Source of the DNA: Jeotgalibacillus salarius
Lineage (GTDB): Bacteria > Bacillota > Bacilli > Bacillales > Jeotgalibacillaceae
Direction: 5' to 3'
Length of the DNA: 64,000 nt
Assembly (NCBI RefSeq): GCF_004405125.1
Contig: NZ_SORX01000005.1
Coordinates: 1 to 64,000 of the forward strand
Shown here: piece by piece, positions 28,314 to 37,634 of the stretch
Position numbering within the stretch: position 1 is the first letter of the stretch
Layout: every line of letters starts with the position of its first letter
Made by a program: the position numbers and the translations under genes
The notes under the pieces: model-generated
The model's database searches: none
Seen by the model: only the letters and a program-made list of their open reading frames with translations
What the model was told of the DNA's origin: nothing

Positions 28314-28496
28314 AATTTGACTCCTCCTTGTGTTTTTATTTAGTTGTAAAATAAAAACCATGTGATTAAACCATCAATCGTCATTTTGTTATCTTGCACC
28401 ATCGCCCTGCAGCAGGGGTTACACGATGCACCTACACAAAGATAGGAACAAAATGAGCCATTCATGTGTTCACAAAAGGCTGCATTATTTTACACA
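28314..28496 (-). promoter_or_regulatory. S4-type autoregulatory leader of rpsD
   Basis: The roughly 180-base leader has strong complementary segments around 28381-28455: CATTTTGTTATCTTGCACCATCG pairs with CGATGCACC...GATAGGAACAAAATG, enclosing a CCCTGCAGCAGGGG hairpin. Long leaders of this kind let S4 block rpsD translation in Bacillus. The identification rests on position and pairing, not on a covariance search. Confidence 0.7.
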
Positions 28497-28502
28497 AAGA
28501 AC

Positions 28503-28531
28503 ATCATACAATTTATAAAGGTATTTGTCAA
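28503..28531 (-). promoter_or_regulatory. Sigma-A promoter of rpsD
   Basis: On the minus strand: perfect TTGACA (28526-28531), 17-base spacer, TATGAT (28503-28508). Confidence 0.85.
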
Positions 28532-28585
28532 CCTCTTTATTAAATACCTATATAGTAGCATGCAACACTTAATCAAATTTTTTCT

Positions 28586-28717
28586 AGCTGTTGATTGTAG
28601 TGGAAGGCGGAGACTCCCGCCCCGGAAAGAGACAGGTGAGACCCCGGAAGCGAAGCTGAGGAGGCTTACCGCCCGGGGGCAGGAAAGCGGAGTCTTCCAC
28701 GGAAAGCAACAGCGGTT
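28586..28717 (+). repeat. Interspersed palindromic repeat, GACAGGTGAGACC subtype
   Basis: From AGCTGTTGATTGTAGTGG to AACAGCGGTTT. Core GGTGAGACCCCGGAAG...GAGGAGGCTTACC; arms include GGCGGAGACTCCCGCCCCGG and CCGCCCGGGGGCAGG. It closely resembles the copy at 37635-37770. It lies between the divergent rpsD and dgcP promoters. Confidence 0.9.
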
Positions 28718-28809
28718 TACAGAAGACAAATGTTTTAAAGTGTAGGCATTTTTTGCTGAAACTTCTGTTATAAAAACCGGCTGGAATGTATAGTAATACG
28801 ACTGAATTA

Positions 28810-28818
28810 TGCTATAAT
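28810..28818 (+). promoter_or_regulatory. Extended -10 promoter of dgcP
   Basis: TGCTATAAT: perfect TATAAT (28813-28818) with TGn in front. No clear -35. About 70 bases before the dgcP start. Confidence 0.5.
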
Positions 28819-28890
28819 TAATATTTGTAAATATCTGAAAAATACATAAACAAACATTGATATTATACCAAAAGAGACGAAGGTGAAGAA

Positions 28891-30729
28891 ATGGATTCTC
28901 TGAAACCGTTTATGGACCGATTCAAAGCCGGTGTGTTTGATATTCTTGCTCATTCAATGTCAGGTGAGGTTTCGATCAGTCATTGGTATCGTCAGTTAGC
29001 AACACTTCTTAAGGAACAATTTGAAGTTGAGGAAACCTTCTATTTATATAAAGAAGGTGAATGGTTAGTTGAATACACGGACACCAGGAAAGATCGGAAG
29101 AAATTCGGTAAGGATATGATCACCTCTATTGGACATGAACCCTATTTTATACTTGAACACAGTGAAGCCATGCTGGAACGGGGAGATATATTAATTCCTT
29201 GCTATGACAAATCGACACTAATGGGATTCATTGTCATCAGAACACTGCCAACTGCAATGTGGGCAAAGGACCCTGTTATGGTATCTGTACTGGCGTGTGA
29301 TACGTCTGTTCTCTATCAAAATGTCAGACGAATGCTTGTTACTGCAACGGAACGTAAGAGATATCACGAACTCTTTGAGGTGACTGAAGCTTTTAATTCT
29401 CATATGAACGTGACCCAGGTGCTTGCAAAAATCATACACTCATTAAAAAATACTTTCCCTTATTATACTTTCACATTAATTCTTTCTGATGAACAGGGAG
29501 TGGAAAAGGGGCTGCCGATTGAGTATCTGGATTACCAGACAGATAACGAAGCCCTGCTTCATGCATTTGTTTCCTCTGAAATTACGATTGATGACCGGGG
29601 AGACCACTCAGCAATGTATTCTCCTTTAAATGGAAAGCAGGGTGTGTATGGTCTGCTGAAAACTGAAGGAACAACAAATAAAGCATTAAAAAAACATGAA
29701 ATCGAATTTATTAAGATTCTGTCCACAACTGCAGGTAATGCGCTTGAAAATGCGAAACTCTATGAACAGTCGAGGCAATCAATTGAAGATTTGAAATTGA
29801 TTAATGATCTTTCACACGAATTAAATGCCAACCTGGATATGAAAGAAATGATGAATTATCTGGCAGGTCAGATTAAAAAAGCATTGAATCCTGATGAGAC
29901 AGGATTTATTTGGGTTGAAGGTGAAGAATGGAAAACGGTAGAAGGCAGCTCAAATTTTTTCAGAACTGAAGAAGGCTGCATTTGTATAGAAGATGTAAAG
30001 CAGCAGCTTCTGGAAGGAAATGACGCAGTTTATTTGTCTGACTGCGAGCTTGGGGCTGGGTATTGCTCGCTAATTGCTGTACCGATGATTCATCATGAAC
30101 AGCTAAAAGGATTTTGTCTTGTGCTTCATAAAGACTCATATGCATTTTCATTTGAGATGTATAAACTCTTCAAATCGATTGTGCACCATTCGGCATTGGC
30201 ACTTGTAAATGCAATGCTTCGTGTAGAAATGCAGGAAATGATCAATCGTGATCATATGACTGGATTATTTGCACGTCATTACCTTGATCAGACAGTTGAA
30301 AAGTCGATGGAAAAAGATAACAAAGGCGTATTTATATTGATTGATATTGATGATTTCAAACGTGTAAATGATACTTTTGGTCATCAAAAAGGGGACCAGG
30401 TCATTATTCAGCTTGCAAAGCACCTTACTTCCTTTGGGACAGAAAACAGTGTTAGTGCCAGATGGGGTGGAGAAGAGCTCGCGCTTTATTTCAGCAATAT
30501 GTCACTGTTTGATGGTGTAGCATTGACTGAAAAATTGAGAGAAACGGTTGAGCAAGCAACAGATCCCGCTGTTACAATTTCCTGTGGCGTATCTAACTGG
30601 GATAGAAATAAACCTGATTTAATGATAAACCTTGTTCGACGGGCAGATGTTGCCCTTTATCAAGCTAAAAATTCCGGAAAGAATCAGGTGGCTTATTTAA
30701 AGGGAGATGCAGAAAAAATATTACAGTAA
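28891..30729 (+). CDS. dgcP: GAF-GGDEF diguanylate cyclase DgcP
   Basis: 612 residues. There are GAF-like sensory regions over roughly 20-440 and a C-terminal GGDEF domain (about 450-600) whose active site reads GGEEL (in ARWGGEELALYF), an active variant. It makes cyclic di-GMP from two GTP. No membrane segment, so it is cytosolic like DgcP (YtrP) of B. subtilis, which also sits beside rpsD. The RBS GACGAAGGTG is modest. A short hairpin with a T-run follows the stop. Confidence 0.92.
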   Translation: MDSLKPFMDRFKAGVFDILAHSMSGEVSISHWYRQLATLLKEQFEVEETFYLYKEGEWLVEYTDTRKDRKKFGKDMITSIGHEPYFILEHSEAMLERGDILIPCYDKSTLMGFIVIRTLPTAMWAKDPVMVSVLACDTSVLYQNVRRMLVTATERKRYHELFEVTEAFNSHMNVTQVLAKIIHSLKNTFPYYTFTLILSDEQGVEKGLPIEYLDYQTDNEALLHAFVSSEITIDDRGDHSAMYSPLNGKQGVYGLLKTEGTTNKALKKHEIEFIKILSTTAGNALENAKLYEQSRQSIEDLKLINDLSHELNANLDMKEMMNYLAGQIKKALNPDETGFIWVEGEEWKTVEGSSNFFRTEEGCICIEDVKQQLLEGNDAVYLSDCELGAGYCSLIAVPMIHHEQLKGFCLVLHKDSYAFSFEMYKLFKSIVHHSALALVNAMLRVEMQEMINRDHMTGLFARHYLDQTVEKSMEKDNKGVFILIDIDDFKRVNDTFGHQKGDQVIIQLAKHLTSFGTENSVSARWGGEELALYFSNMSLFDGVALTEKLRETVEQATDPAVTISCGVSNWDRNKPDLMINLVRRADVALYQAKNSGKNQVAYLKGDAEKILQ

Positions 30730-30732
30730 TGT

Positions 30733-30763
30733 TTAAAAGGCTGCCAATGGCGGTCTTTTTTAA
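30733..30763 (+). terminator. Intrinsic terminator of dgcP
   Basis: AAAGGCTGCC / GGCGGTCTTT stem with G-T pairs and an AAT loop, then TTTT. Confidence 0.65.
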
Positions 30764-30775
30764 TGAATGTAAGCA

Positions 30776-30823
30776 TTGAAATTATGATAAAAACAAGTAA
30801 AATAGGTAATGAAAGCGATTACA
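30776..30823 (+). promoter_or_regulatory. mgl promoter with a perfect cre at the transcription start
   Basis: TTGAAA (30776-30781), 16 bases, TAAAAT (30798-30803). TGAAAGCGATTACA at 30810-30823 matches the cre consensus TGWNANCGNTNWCA at all 14 positions and covers the expected transcription start. CcpA bound there should block transcription. Confidence 0.8.
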
Positions 30824-30841
30824 AAACAAGGGGAGCTTACA

Positions 30842-32062
30842 ATGCTTAACGACAAAAAAAGATTTGAGACTGAGGTCATCCATAGTGGTTATGATTCAAA
30901 AAAATATGAAGGCTCATTAGCACCACCACTTTTCCAGACATCAACCTATACATTTGACCAAGCCGCTCAGGGAGAGAGACGCTTTGCTGGTGATGAAGAG
31001 GGCTATATTTACTCCCGGCTGGGAAATCCGACTGTCAAAATACTTGAAGACCGAATGACTGCAATAGAACAAGGCGGAGGAGCACTCGCATTTGGTTCAG
31101 GTATGGCGGCCGTTTCTGCAGTGCTTTTTTATCTGCTGAAGTCAGGCGATCATGTCGTATGTTCTAAAGGAGTTTACGGCTGCACATTCGGTTTGCTTGA
31201 GATGATGGAAGAAAAGTTTGCGATTACACATGAATTTGCAGATTTATCTTCAAAAGAATCAATGAAAAAATCCATTCTACCGAATACAGCCTGCATTTAT
31301 GTAGAAACACCAATTAACCCGACGATGGAATTAATTGATCTTGAAATGGTGTGCAGTGTGGCAAGTGAAATGGACATTCCGGTTGTCGTTGATAATACAT
31401 TCTGTTCACCTTATCTGCAAAATCCGTTAAAAATGGGGGCGGACTTTGTGCTTCACAGTGCGACAAAATATATTGGAGGTCATGGCGATGTGATCGGCGG
31501 TTTATTAGTTGCAAAATCTGCTGAAGTGATTGGGGAAATCAGAATGACAACGCAGAAAGATATCGGCGGGATTATGTCGCCATTTGATGCATGGCTTTTG
31601 TTAAGAGGCTTAAAAACACTGGCAGTAAGACTTGACCGTCACTGTGATAATGCAGAAAAAATTGCAGACTATTTAAAACAACATTCACTAGTAAGAAACA
31701 TCTACTTCCCGGGCGATAAAGATCATCCTTCATATGAGATTTCCAGAAAGCAAATGAACAGACCGGGCGGACTGATCTCTTTCAATATAAACGGTACAAA
31801 AGAGATGGCCCAGGCATTTATGGATGAACTGAAGCTGGTCAAAATTGCAGTCAGCCTCGGAGACGCAGAAACTTTAATTCAGCACCCTGCAACCATGACC
31901 CATTCTGTTGTACCCGAAGAAACGAGAAAAGGGATGGGGATTACTGACACGCTGTTACGACTTTCAGTAGGACTCGAATCGTGGGAAGACATTAAGGATG
32001 ATCTTGAACAGGCATTCAGTAAAATTGAAGAGAGCGCACCCTTAATAATCGAAAGCAAATAA
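30842..32062 (+). CDS. Methionine gamma-lyase (Cys/Met metabolism PLP enzyme)
   Basis: 406 residues, fold type I PLP enzyme of the cystathionine lyase family. YSRLGNPTV and the Schiff-base lysine in HSATKYIGGHGDV (about 208) are clear, as are GSGMAAVSAV and the C-terminal RLSVGLESWEDI. The sequence type suggests methionine gamma-lyase (methionine to methanethiol, ammonia and 2-oxobutyrate), but cystathionine lyase or O-acetylhomoserine sulfhydrylase cannot be excluded without a tree. GGGGAG precedes the ATG at 30842; the upstream in-frame ATG at 30809 lacks an RBS and falls at the promoter. Confidence 0.85.
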   Translation: MLNDKKRFETEVIHSGYDSKKYEGSLAPPLFQTSTYTFDQAAQGERRFAGDEEGYIYSRLGNPTVKILEDRMTAIEQGGGALAFGSGMAAVSAVLFYLLKSGDHVVCSKGVYGCTFGLLEMMEEKFAITHEFADLSSKESMKKSILPNTACIYVETPINPTMELIDLEMVCSVASEMDIPVVVDNTFCSPYLQNPLKMGADFVLHSATKYIGGHGDVIGGLLVAKSAEVIGEIRMTTQKDIGGIMSPFDAWLLLRGLKTLAVRLDRHCDNAEKIADYLKQHSLVRNIYFPGDKDHPSYEISRKQMNRPGGLISFNINGTKEMAQAFMDELKLVKIAVSLGDAETLIQHPATMTHSVVPEETRKGMGITDTLLRLSVGLESWEDIKDDLEQAFSKIEESAPLIIESK

Positions 32063-32094
32063 AAAAACAGCGCGCAAAACGCGTGCTGTTTTTC
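32062..32094. terminator. Bidirectional terminator between mgl and ytsP
   Basis: AAAAAACAGCgCGC / GCGtGCTGTTTTTC hairpin, T-rich on both strands. Confidence 0.85.
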
Positions 32095-32095
32095 T

Positions 32096-32578
32096 TTAGA
32101 TGTATTCAGATAAGATCGTAGCAAATCTCTCAAGACCTTTTTGGTCTTCTTCATCAAAACGTTTTTTGATTGGGCTGTCAATGTCGAGGACACCAATCAC
32201 AATCCCATTTTTCTCAAGTGGCACGACAATCTCTGACTGAGAAGCCGCATCACATGCTATGTGTCCAGGGAATGCATGTACGTCTTCAACACGCAATGTG
32301 CGATTTTCACCGGCTGCAGTCCCGCAGACACCTTTGCCAAGCGGGATCCTTACACAGGCAGGAAGTCCCTGGAAAGGCCCGAGAACAAGTTCCCCATCCT
32401 CCATTAAATAAAAACCCACCCAATTTGTTTGATCCAGAAATTGATTTAATAGTGCTGATGCATTACTGAGATTGGCGATTTGATTTGTTTCGCCCTCAAG
32501 AAGAGCACTCAGTTGTTTGTGAAGCATTTCATATTTTTTTCCTTTAGTGCCTTTATAAGTTTCGACATTAAACATCAT
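32096..32578 (-). CDS. ytsP: YtsP, GAF-type free methionine-(R)-sulfoxide reductase
   Basis: A 160-residue single GAF domain. It carries the cysteines expected of fRMsr enzymes: GKGVCGTAA near residue 84 and GHIACDAASQSEIVVP near 110. It should reduce free methionine-R-sulfoxide to methionine using thiols. It converges on a methionine-degrading enzyme gene, an apt though possibly accidental pairing. The start is one of two adjacent ATG codons (32575 or 32578). Confidence 0.87.
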   Translation of the reverse strand: MMFNVETYKGTKGKKYEMLHKQLSALLEGETNQIANLSNASALLNQFLDQTNWVGFYLMEDGELVLGPFQGLPACVRIPLGKGVCGTAAGENRTLRVEDVHAFPGHIACDAASQSEIVVPLEKNGIVIGVLDIDSPIKKRFDEEDQKGLERFATILSEYI

Positions 32579-32733
32579 ATCACCCGCTTTATAGATTTAA
32601 ATTGACCATCCTGTGCGTAATTTGAAGAACAGTTATTAAAGGTGTTACCTGAAGATATCTCGAATTCAATCAATAGAATAATACATGTATAACACAGCAA
32701 TCAACGTGAAGCAATTATTTGAAAGGGTGAGGA

Positions 32734-33363
32734 ATGATGAACGTGCAGCGTGAGACAAAGTCCGAAGTAATGACAACAGCAGTGGATCTGTTTTTTACTA
32801 AAGGGTTTCATGGTACAAGCATCAGAGATATCTCGGCATTAGCCGGAGTAAATGTTGGCACAGTCTCTTACTACTTTTCAGGAAAAAAAGGATTGTTGGA
32901 AGAATGTCTGATTGCTTTTTTTGAACCGTATCTGAATGTACTTGAAAGATCATTAAATGAAGTAAAACGTCAAAATAGGAGCGCTGTAATGTCTGCTGCA
33001 TGTGAAGTGATCAGGTTTCAGCAGCAGCACCACAGGTTTGCACGTTTTGCATGGCGCGAAATTACCCTGGATCATCAATTGATCAGAGAAATGACTGCCT
33101 GTTATTTAAGAAAAGAGCAATATCTTTGGAAAATGTTAATGGCTGAGGATATTGAAAAAGGGTACAGCTTCAAACTGTCCCCTTCATTTTTTCTTATTCA
33201 ATTAAATTCAATGATTACAACGCCTTTTTTACAAAGTCAGACTGTACGTGAACTTTGGCATATTAACACCTCAGACCCATATTTTACCCGTCAATATATT
33301 GAAGCCGTGGAAGTATGGTTTAACAGCGTCACATCCTGTTACGGGTTAAGCGCAATCAGTTGA
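32734..33363 (+). CDS. refZ: TetR-family regulator RefZ
   Basis: 209 residues. The N-terminal TetR helix-turn-helix spans about 10-57 (FTKGFHGTSIRDISALAGVN, then VGTVSYYFSGKKGLLEECL); the C-terminal ligand/dimer domain is variable. In B. subtilis RefZ (YttP) binds sites near the origin and, at sporulation, antagonises FtsZ to time and place the polar septum. It sits beside ytsP and hisJ as there. The start is one of two adjacent ATGs after GGTGAGG. Its 3' end overlaps hisJ tail-to-tail by 25 bases. Confidence 0.9.
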   Translation: MMNVQRETKSEVMTTAVDLFFTKGFHGTSIRDISALAGVNVGTVSYYFSGKKGLLEECLIAFFEPYLNVLERSLNEVKRQNRSAVMSAACEVIRFQQQHHRFARFAWREITLDHQLIREMTACYLRKEQYLWKMLMAEDIEKGYSFKLSPSFFLIQLNSMITTPFLQSQTVRELWHINTSDPYFTRQYIEAVEVWFNSVTSCYGLSAIS

Positions 33364-34142
33364 TCGGTACCCTGCATGAGTCCGTCAGCCGTATGTGCAT
33401 CAGATCCATAAACAAGATCGATTCCCATTTTGTAAGCAGCTGATGCGATCGCAGGTGTCGGATATGTCTCCTGACAGTGCGGTTTAACCGTACCTGCACC
33501 ATTGTAATCAAGTTCCAGCTGATGTAATTTAACGGCGTTTAACAGCTGTTTTATTTCATCTTCATGTGATTCAAGAGGAGGATACAGGCGCTGAAATTTC
33601 TTTGCCAGTGTCATATGCCCAATTCTTTTTGGTTTATATGGACCGAGGTCAGCCTGAACTGATTTAAGCACGGTTTGATAATAAAGTGAATGTACCAAGT
33701 CAGTTGAGCCGGTCAGGGTTATTAATTGTTCAAATGACTCAGGGCTGTAGTCCATACAAACATACTGACCGCGTGCTTTCAGAAAATGCACTGAGAGAAT
33801 GGCATCGTCGAGGTGGAATCCATACTGATTCAGAAAATCAATCGTCTGGCTTTCAAAGCCTTCTATATAGTCTATTTCAAGACCTGTGTGAATGCGCAGG
33901 TCTTTTTGATATTGTTTTTTTACACTTTCAAGGTCCTGTATGTATTTTTCAAGATCAGCAGGTTTCATTCCACTATCCTGTTCAGGAACAGGATCATTAA
34001 ATCCTTCGGGTAAAGGAGCATGTTCAGTAAAAGTAATTTCTTCCAGCCCTGACTCAATTGCCTTTTCAGCATACAAAGAAAAAGAATCCTTCGAACCGTG
34101 TGGGCAATATGGCGTATGTATATGTCCGTCTCTTTTGATCAT
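33339..34142 (-). CDS. hisJ: Histidinol-phosphatase, PHP type
   Basis: 267 residues of the PHP metallo-phosphoesterase fold. Metal ligands are visible in DGHIHTPYCPHG (residues 5-16), FTEHAPLP, GLEIDYIEG and VYGSDAHTAD. It dephosphorylates histidinol phosphate, the penultimate step of histidine synthesis. No other his genes are in the window, as in B. subtilis where hisJ stands alone. GGAAAGGA precedes the ATG. Confidence 0.93.
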   Translation of the reverse strand: MIKRDGHIHTPYCPHGSKDSFSLYAEKAIESGLEEITFTEHAPLPEGFNDPVPEQDSGMKPADLEKYIQDLESVKKQYQKDLRIHTGLEIDYIEGFESQTIDFLNQYGFHLDDAILSVHFLKARGQYVCMDYSPESFEQLITLTGSTDLVHSLYYQTVLKSVQADLGPYKPKRIGHMTLAKKFQRLYPPLESHEDEIKQLLNAVKLHQLELDYNGAGTVKPHCQETYPTPAIASAAYKMGIDLVYGSDAHTADGLMQGTDQLIALNP

Positions 34143-34284
34143 TATGATCAGTCCTTTCCCTGACTAAAAAAGTCATGTCAAAAAATCAAGAAAAAACAAG
34201 AAATCTCACTTGTTACATGGTATCATAAAGTCAATACATTTTTCATATTGACATAGACCCGGCTGCTTGAACAGGAGGCATTAG

Positions 34285-35961
34285 ATGGAGTACATAATTG
34301 GATCCGTCATTTTAGTAATCATATTGATCATCACTGCTTTTATTTTAAGAAAAAAGCAGTATAAAGAAGTCGATAAACTTGAAGAACAAAAACTGGACAT
34401 ACAACACAGACCAGTGCTTGAAGAAATGACAAAAGTGAAACAGTTAAATATGAATGGACAAACTGAGGCGCTCTTCGAAAAATGGAGAGAATCCTGGACA
34501 AATATTGTTGATAAGCAATTAGCAGAAGTGGACAGTATGCTATTTGATGCTGAAGAATATATCGACAAATTCAATTTTGGACAATCACGTAAAGTCCGTG
34601 AAAAAATTGCGGAAGAACTGAACAAGGCAGAAGAACATATGAATGAAATCTTAACCGAGCTCGAAGAATTAATGGGTAGTGATGAAAAGAATCGTGAAGA
34701 AATTCAGATCGTAGAGGCTGACCATAAAGAAGCAGCGTCTTTATTAAGAAACCGCCGCACACAATTTGGGAAAACTGCTGAACCGATTGAACGTAAAATT
34801 CAGGCACTTGAGCCCAAGCTCGATGAATATCATCAACTAACGGTCGAAGGTAATTACCTTCAGGCCAGAGAAACTGTTCTATATTTAACTTCTGAAATGA
34901 ATGACATCAAATTAATGATGGAAGCTGCTCCGGAGCTGGCTGATGATTTAATTGATGAACTTCCTCATGAGCTCTCTGAATTAAAAGATGCGTGCAGGGA
35001 AATGGGTGAGCAGGCATATCCAATTCATCATCTCGCGCTTGAAGAAAACTGTCTGGAACTGGAGAATAAACTGAAAGAGGCAGAAAAGCATTTAGTCAGA
35101 CTGGAGTTTATTGAAGCAGAAGAACTGAGAGTGGAAGTTCAGAAAAAAATTGACGCTGCTTTCACTGCGCTTGAAGAAGAAGTCAATGCCAGAACTGCTT
35201 TACCTGGAAAACAGGATCATGTCAGTAAACTGCTTGAAGCTTCAAATAGTAAAAATAAAGAGCTTATACGTGAAATGGATTATGTGCGGCAGGGGTATCA
35301 GCTCGATCAACATGACCTTGACCTTCCTAAAGATAAAGAAAATCAGCTGGAGAAACTTTCAAAAGAGTTTGAACAGCAAAACAAACAGCTGGAAAAACAG
35401 CTTGATCCGTATTCAGCAGTACTGAAAGAAATTGAAAAGATGGAAAGCCAGCTGTTGATCATTAATGAAGAACATCAAAAATATGCTTCAGAGTTAGAGC
35501 AGCTCAGAAGTGATGAACTGTCAGCAAGAGAACAGCAGGAATATCAAATTAAAACAGTTAGAGATCAGGAGAAAATAGTTGATAGTGCGAACCTTCCGAA
35601 AATCCCGGAATTCTGGTTTTTAGAACGAAAAGATATCATCAGACAGATCGAAGCGCTTGATTCACACCTTGCTGAACGTCCTATGAATATGAAAGCAATC
35701 AATCAGCATACGCTGACAACGGAAAAAATGATTGAAACTTTCTCGGAAAATACTGAAGAAATGATTCAGGCGGCAGCACAGGCTGAAAAAGTCATTCAAT
35801 ATGGCAACAGGTATAGAAGTCGTCATGAAACAGTGTTCATTGGCTTGAACGAAGCGGAACTTCTATTTAGAAATGGTGATTACCAAAATGCGCTAGAGCA
35901 GGCAGCTGAATCGATTGAAAAAATTGAACCGGGTGCACTCAGAAAGATCGACTCATTGTAA
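34285..35961 (+). CDS. ezrA: Septation ring formation regulator EzrA
   Basis: 558 residues. One N-terminal membrane helix (about 2-21, followed by RKKQYKE) and a long, mostly helical, spectrin-like cytoplasmic region rich in Glu, Lys and Leu heptads. EzrA binds FtsZ and prevents extra Z-rings while helping the divisome. Length (562 in B. subtilis) and position before brnQ agree. AGGAGG stands before the ATG. Confidence 0.95.
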   Translation: MEYIIGSVILVIILIITAFILRKKQYKEVDKLEEQKLDIQHRPVLEEMTKVKQLNMNGQTEALFEKWRESWTNIVDKQLAEVDSMLFDAEEYIDKFNFGQSRKVREKIAEELNKAEEHMNEILTELEELMGSDEKNREEIQIVEADHKEAASLLRNRRTQFGKTAEPIERKIQALEPKLDEYHQLTVEGNYLQARETVLYLTSEMNDIKLMMEAAPELADDLIDELPHELSELKDACREMGEQAYPIHHLALEENCLELENKLKEAEKHLVRLEFIEAEELRVEVQKKIDAAFTALEEEVNARTALPGKQDHVSKLLEASNSKNKELIREMDYVRQGYQLDQHDLDLPKDKENQLEKLSKEFEQQNKQLEKQLDPYSAVLKEIEKMESQLLIINEEHQKYASELEQLRSDELSAREQQEYQIKTVRDQEKIVDSANLPKIPEFWFLERKDIIRQIEALDSHLAERPMNMKAINQHTLTTEKMIETFSENTEEMIQAAAQAEKVIQYGNRYRSRHETVFIGLNEAELLFRNGDYQNALEQAAESIEKIEPGALRKIDSL

Positions 35962-35975
35962 ACAGGCTAAACCAA

Positions 35976-36016
35976 AAAGAGCAGTACATCCCAAACGGAG
36001 GGAGTACTGCTCTTTT
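35976..36016. terminator. Bidirectional terminator between ezrA and brnQ
   Basis: AAAGAGCAGTAC / GTACTGCTCTTT with a roughly 17-base loop, T-rich at both ends. Confidence 0.8.
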
Positions 36017-36032
36017 ACATTGCTTGTAAATC

Positions 36033-37367
36033 TTAATTCGAATAATTGGCTGAAGCGGCTGAACGAGACGACGATGGAATCAGCATGCCGATGATCCCAC
36101 CGACAAGAGCAGGTATAATCCAGCCTAAGCTTTGGTCCATTAATGGCAAAAATGAAAAAGCGGAAGCAACTGCTGTAAACCCTGCTGCAGCTAGACCGTC
36201 ACTGACACCTAAAATGAATGTTGGTATGATCGCGCCAATGTAGACCGATCTTTTTCCTTTAACTAATCCATCAAGAAAGGCCATACAAATCAACACAATT
36301 GTCATCGGATAAATCATGACCAGAACAGGGACTGAGACTGCGATCAGCTGTGCAAGTCCAATGTTTGCAACTAACATACTGAAAATGGAGAAAAATAAAA
36401 CGAATTTTTTGTATGATACTTTTTGAAAGGTTTTTGAAAAATAAGATGATGCAGCAGAAACAAGACCAATTGAAGTCGTCAGACAAGCTGCACCAATCGC
36501 GATTCCCAGAATAATAGCGCCAGAAGGTCCATAAAGGTAATTTGCAGATGAAGAAAGCAAAGCGCCGCCATTATTCTGTGTCCCGATTGCATGAAGACTT
36601 GTTGCACCAAGGTAGCTGAGTGAGATATATACAGCGGCCAATCCGGTTGCGGCGATCATCCCTGCCATCGTTACTGCTTTGACAATCTGCTTGCGATCAG
36701 AAACCCCTTTGGACTGTATCGCTGATATGATGACAATGGCAAATACCAAAGCTGCAATTGCATCAAGCGTTAAGTATCCCTCTAAAAAGCCTGTTATAAA
36801 AGGTGAATCGACATATCCCCCACTAGCTTGTCCCGGCTCACCCATCGGATTAATAAACGCTCCTCCGACCAGTACTGCGAGGATAACGACAAGAACAGGC
36901 GTAAGTAGTTTACCAATTCTATCGACAAGTTTTGCGGGATTAAGTGATAACCATGCTGTAACGGTGAAAAACAATATTGAAAATAACAGCAGTGACCAGC
37001 CGCCAGCCGATTCCTGTGCAAGGAATGGTAGTACGCCAATCTCATATGAAACAGTTGCTGTCCTCGGAATCCCAAAGAACGGTCCAATTGCCAGGTACAG
37101 AATGATTGTAAAGATTATTCCGAAAATTGGGTGTACACGACTTGCCAGATCCAGTGGGCTGCCCCCTGACTTTGCAATGGCGATGACACCTAATAACGGA
37201 AGTCCTACTCCTGTCAGTAGAAAACCTGCAATTGCGATCCAGCTGCTGTCTCCGGCCTGCTGACCCAGTAAAGGAGGAAAAATCATATTACCTGCACCAA
37301 GAAAGAGCGCAAAAAGCATAAGGCCAATCGTGAAAACGCTGCCAAAAGTTATTTTATTGCTATTCAT
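36033..37367 (-). CDS. brnQ: Branched-chain amino acid transporter (LIVCS family)
   Basis: 444 residues with about 12 membrane helices. The family signature FALFLGAGNMIFPPLLGQQAG is at about residues 16-36. It is a Na+- or H+-coupled leucine/isoleucine/valine importer in the cytoplasmic membrane. B. subtilis has braB at the same place, between ezrA and nifZ. I use the ATG at 37367 with GGAGGG before it; a TTG frame-opening codon at 37382 is less likely. I looked for a CodY box upstream but saw only half of one. Confidence 0.93.
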   Translation of the reverse strand: MNSNKITFGSVFTIGLMLFALFLGAGNMIFPPLLGQQAGDSSWIAIAGFLLTGVGLPLLGVIAIAKSGGSPLDLASRVHPIFGIIFTIILYLAIGPFFGIPRTATVSYEIGVLPFLAQESAGGWSLLLFSILFFTVTAWLSLNPAKLVDRIGKLLTPVLVVILAVLVGGAFINPMGEPGQASGGYVDSPFITGFLEGYLTLDAIAALVFAIVIISAIQSKGVSDRKQIVKAVTMAGMIAATGLAAVYISLSYLGATSLHAIGTQNNGGALLSSSANYLYGPSGAIILGIAIGAACLTTSIGLVSAASSYFSKTFQKVSYKKFVLFFSIFSMLVANIGLAQLIAVSVPVLVMIYPMTIVLICMAFLDGLVKGKRSVYIGAIIPTFILGVSDGLAAAGFTAVASAFSFLPLMDQSLGWIIPALVGGIIGMLIPSSSRSAASANYSN

Positions 37368-37634
37368 AATACCCTCCACCAAAGTTCTTTGTTTTTACCG
37401 CAACATCATATCATAGAAATGTTGGAATTTGTCGAATATAACAAAAGTCTAAAAAAAGAGAAAATTGTGTATACTCATCCCGCATCATTCTCCAAATAAC
37501 ATTGTGTACAGAGATATGTTAGGATTAATAAGGTTTAGGAAATTTAAAATTCAGATATATATATCAGCCCGTTTCAAGGTCAAATTTGATTAGTTGTGTT
37601 CTATATTTTAATTGATAATTTCAACTACGAAACA

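Noticed and set aside
37440-37480. CodY box in front of brnQ
   Set aside because: Only half of the AATTTTCWGAAAAT palindrome is present (minus strand AATTTTC followed by T-rich sequence).
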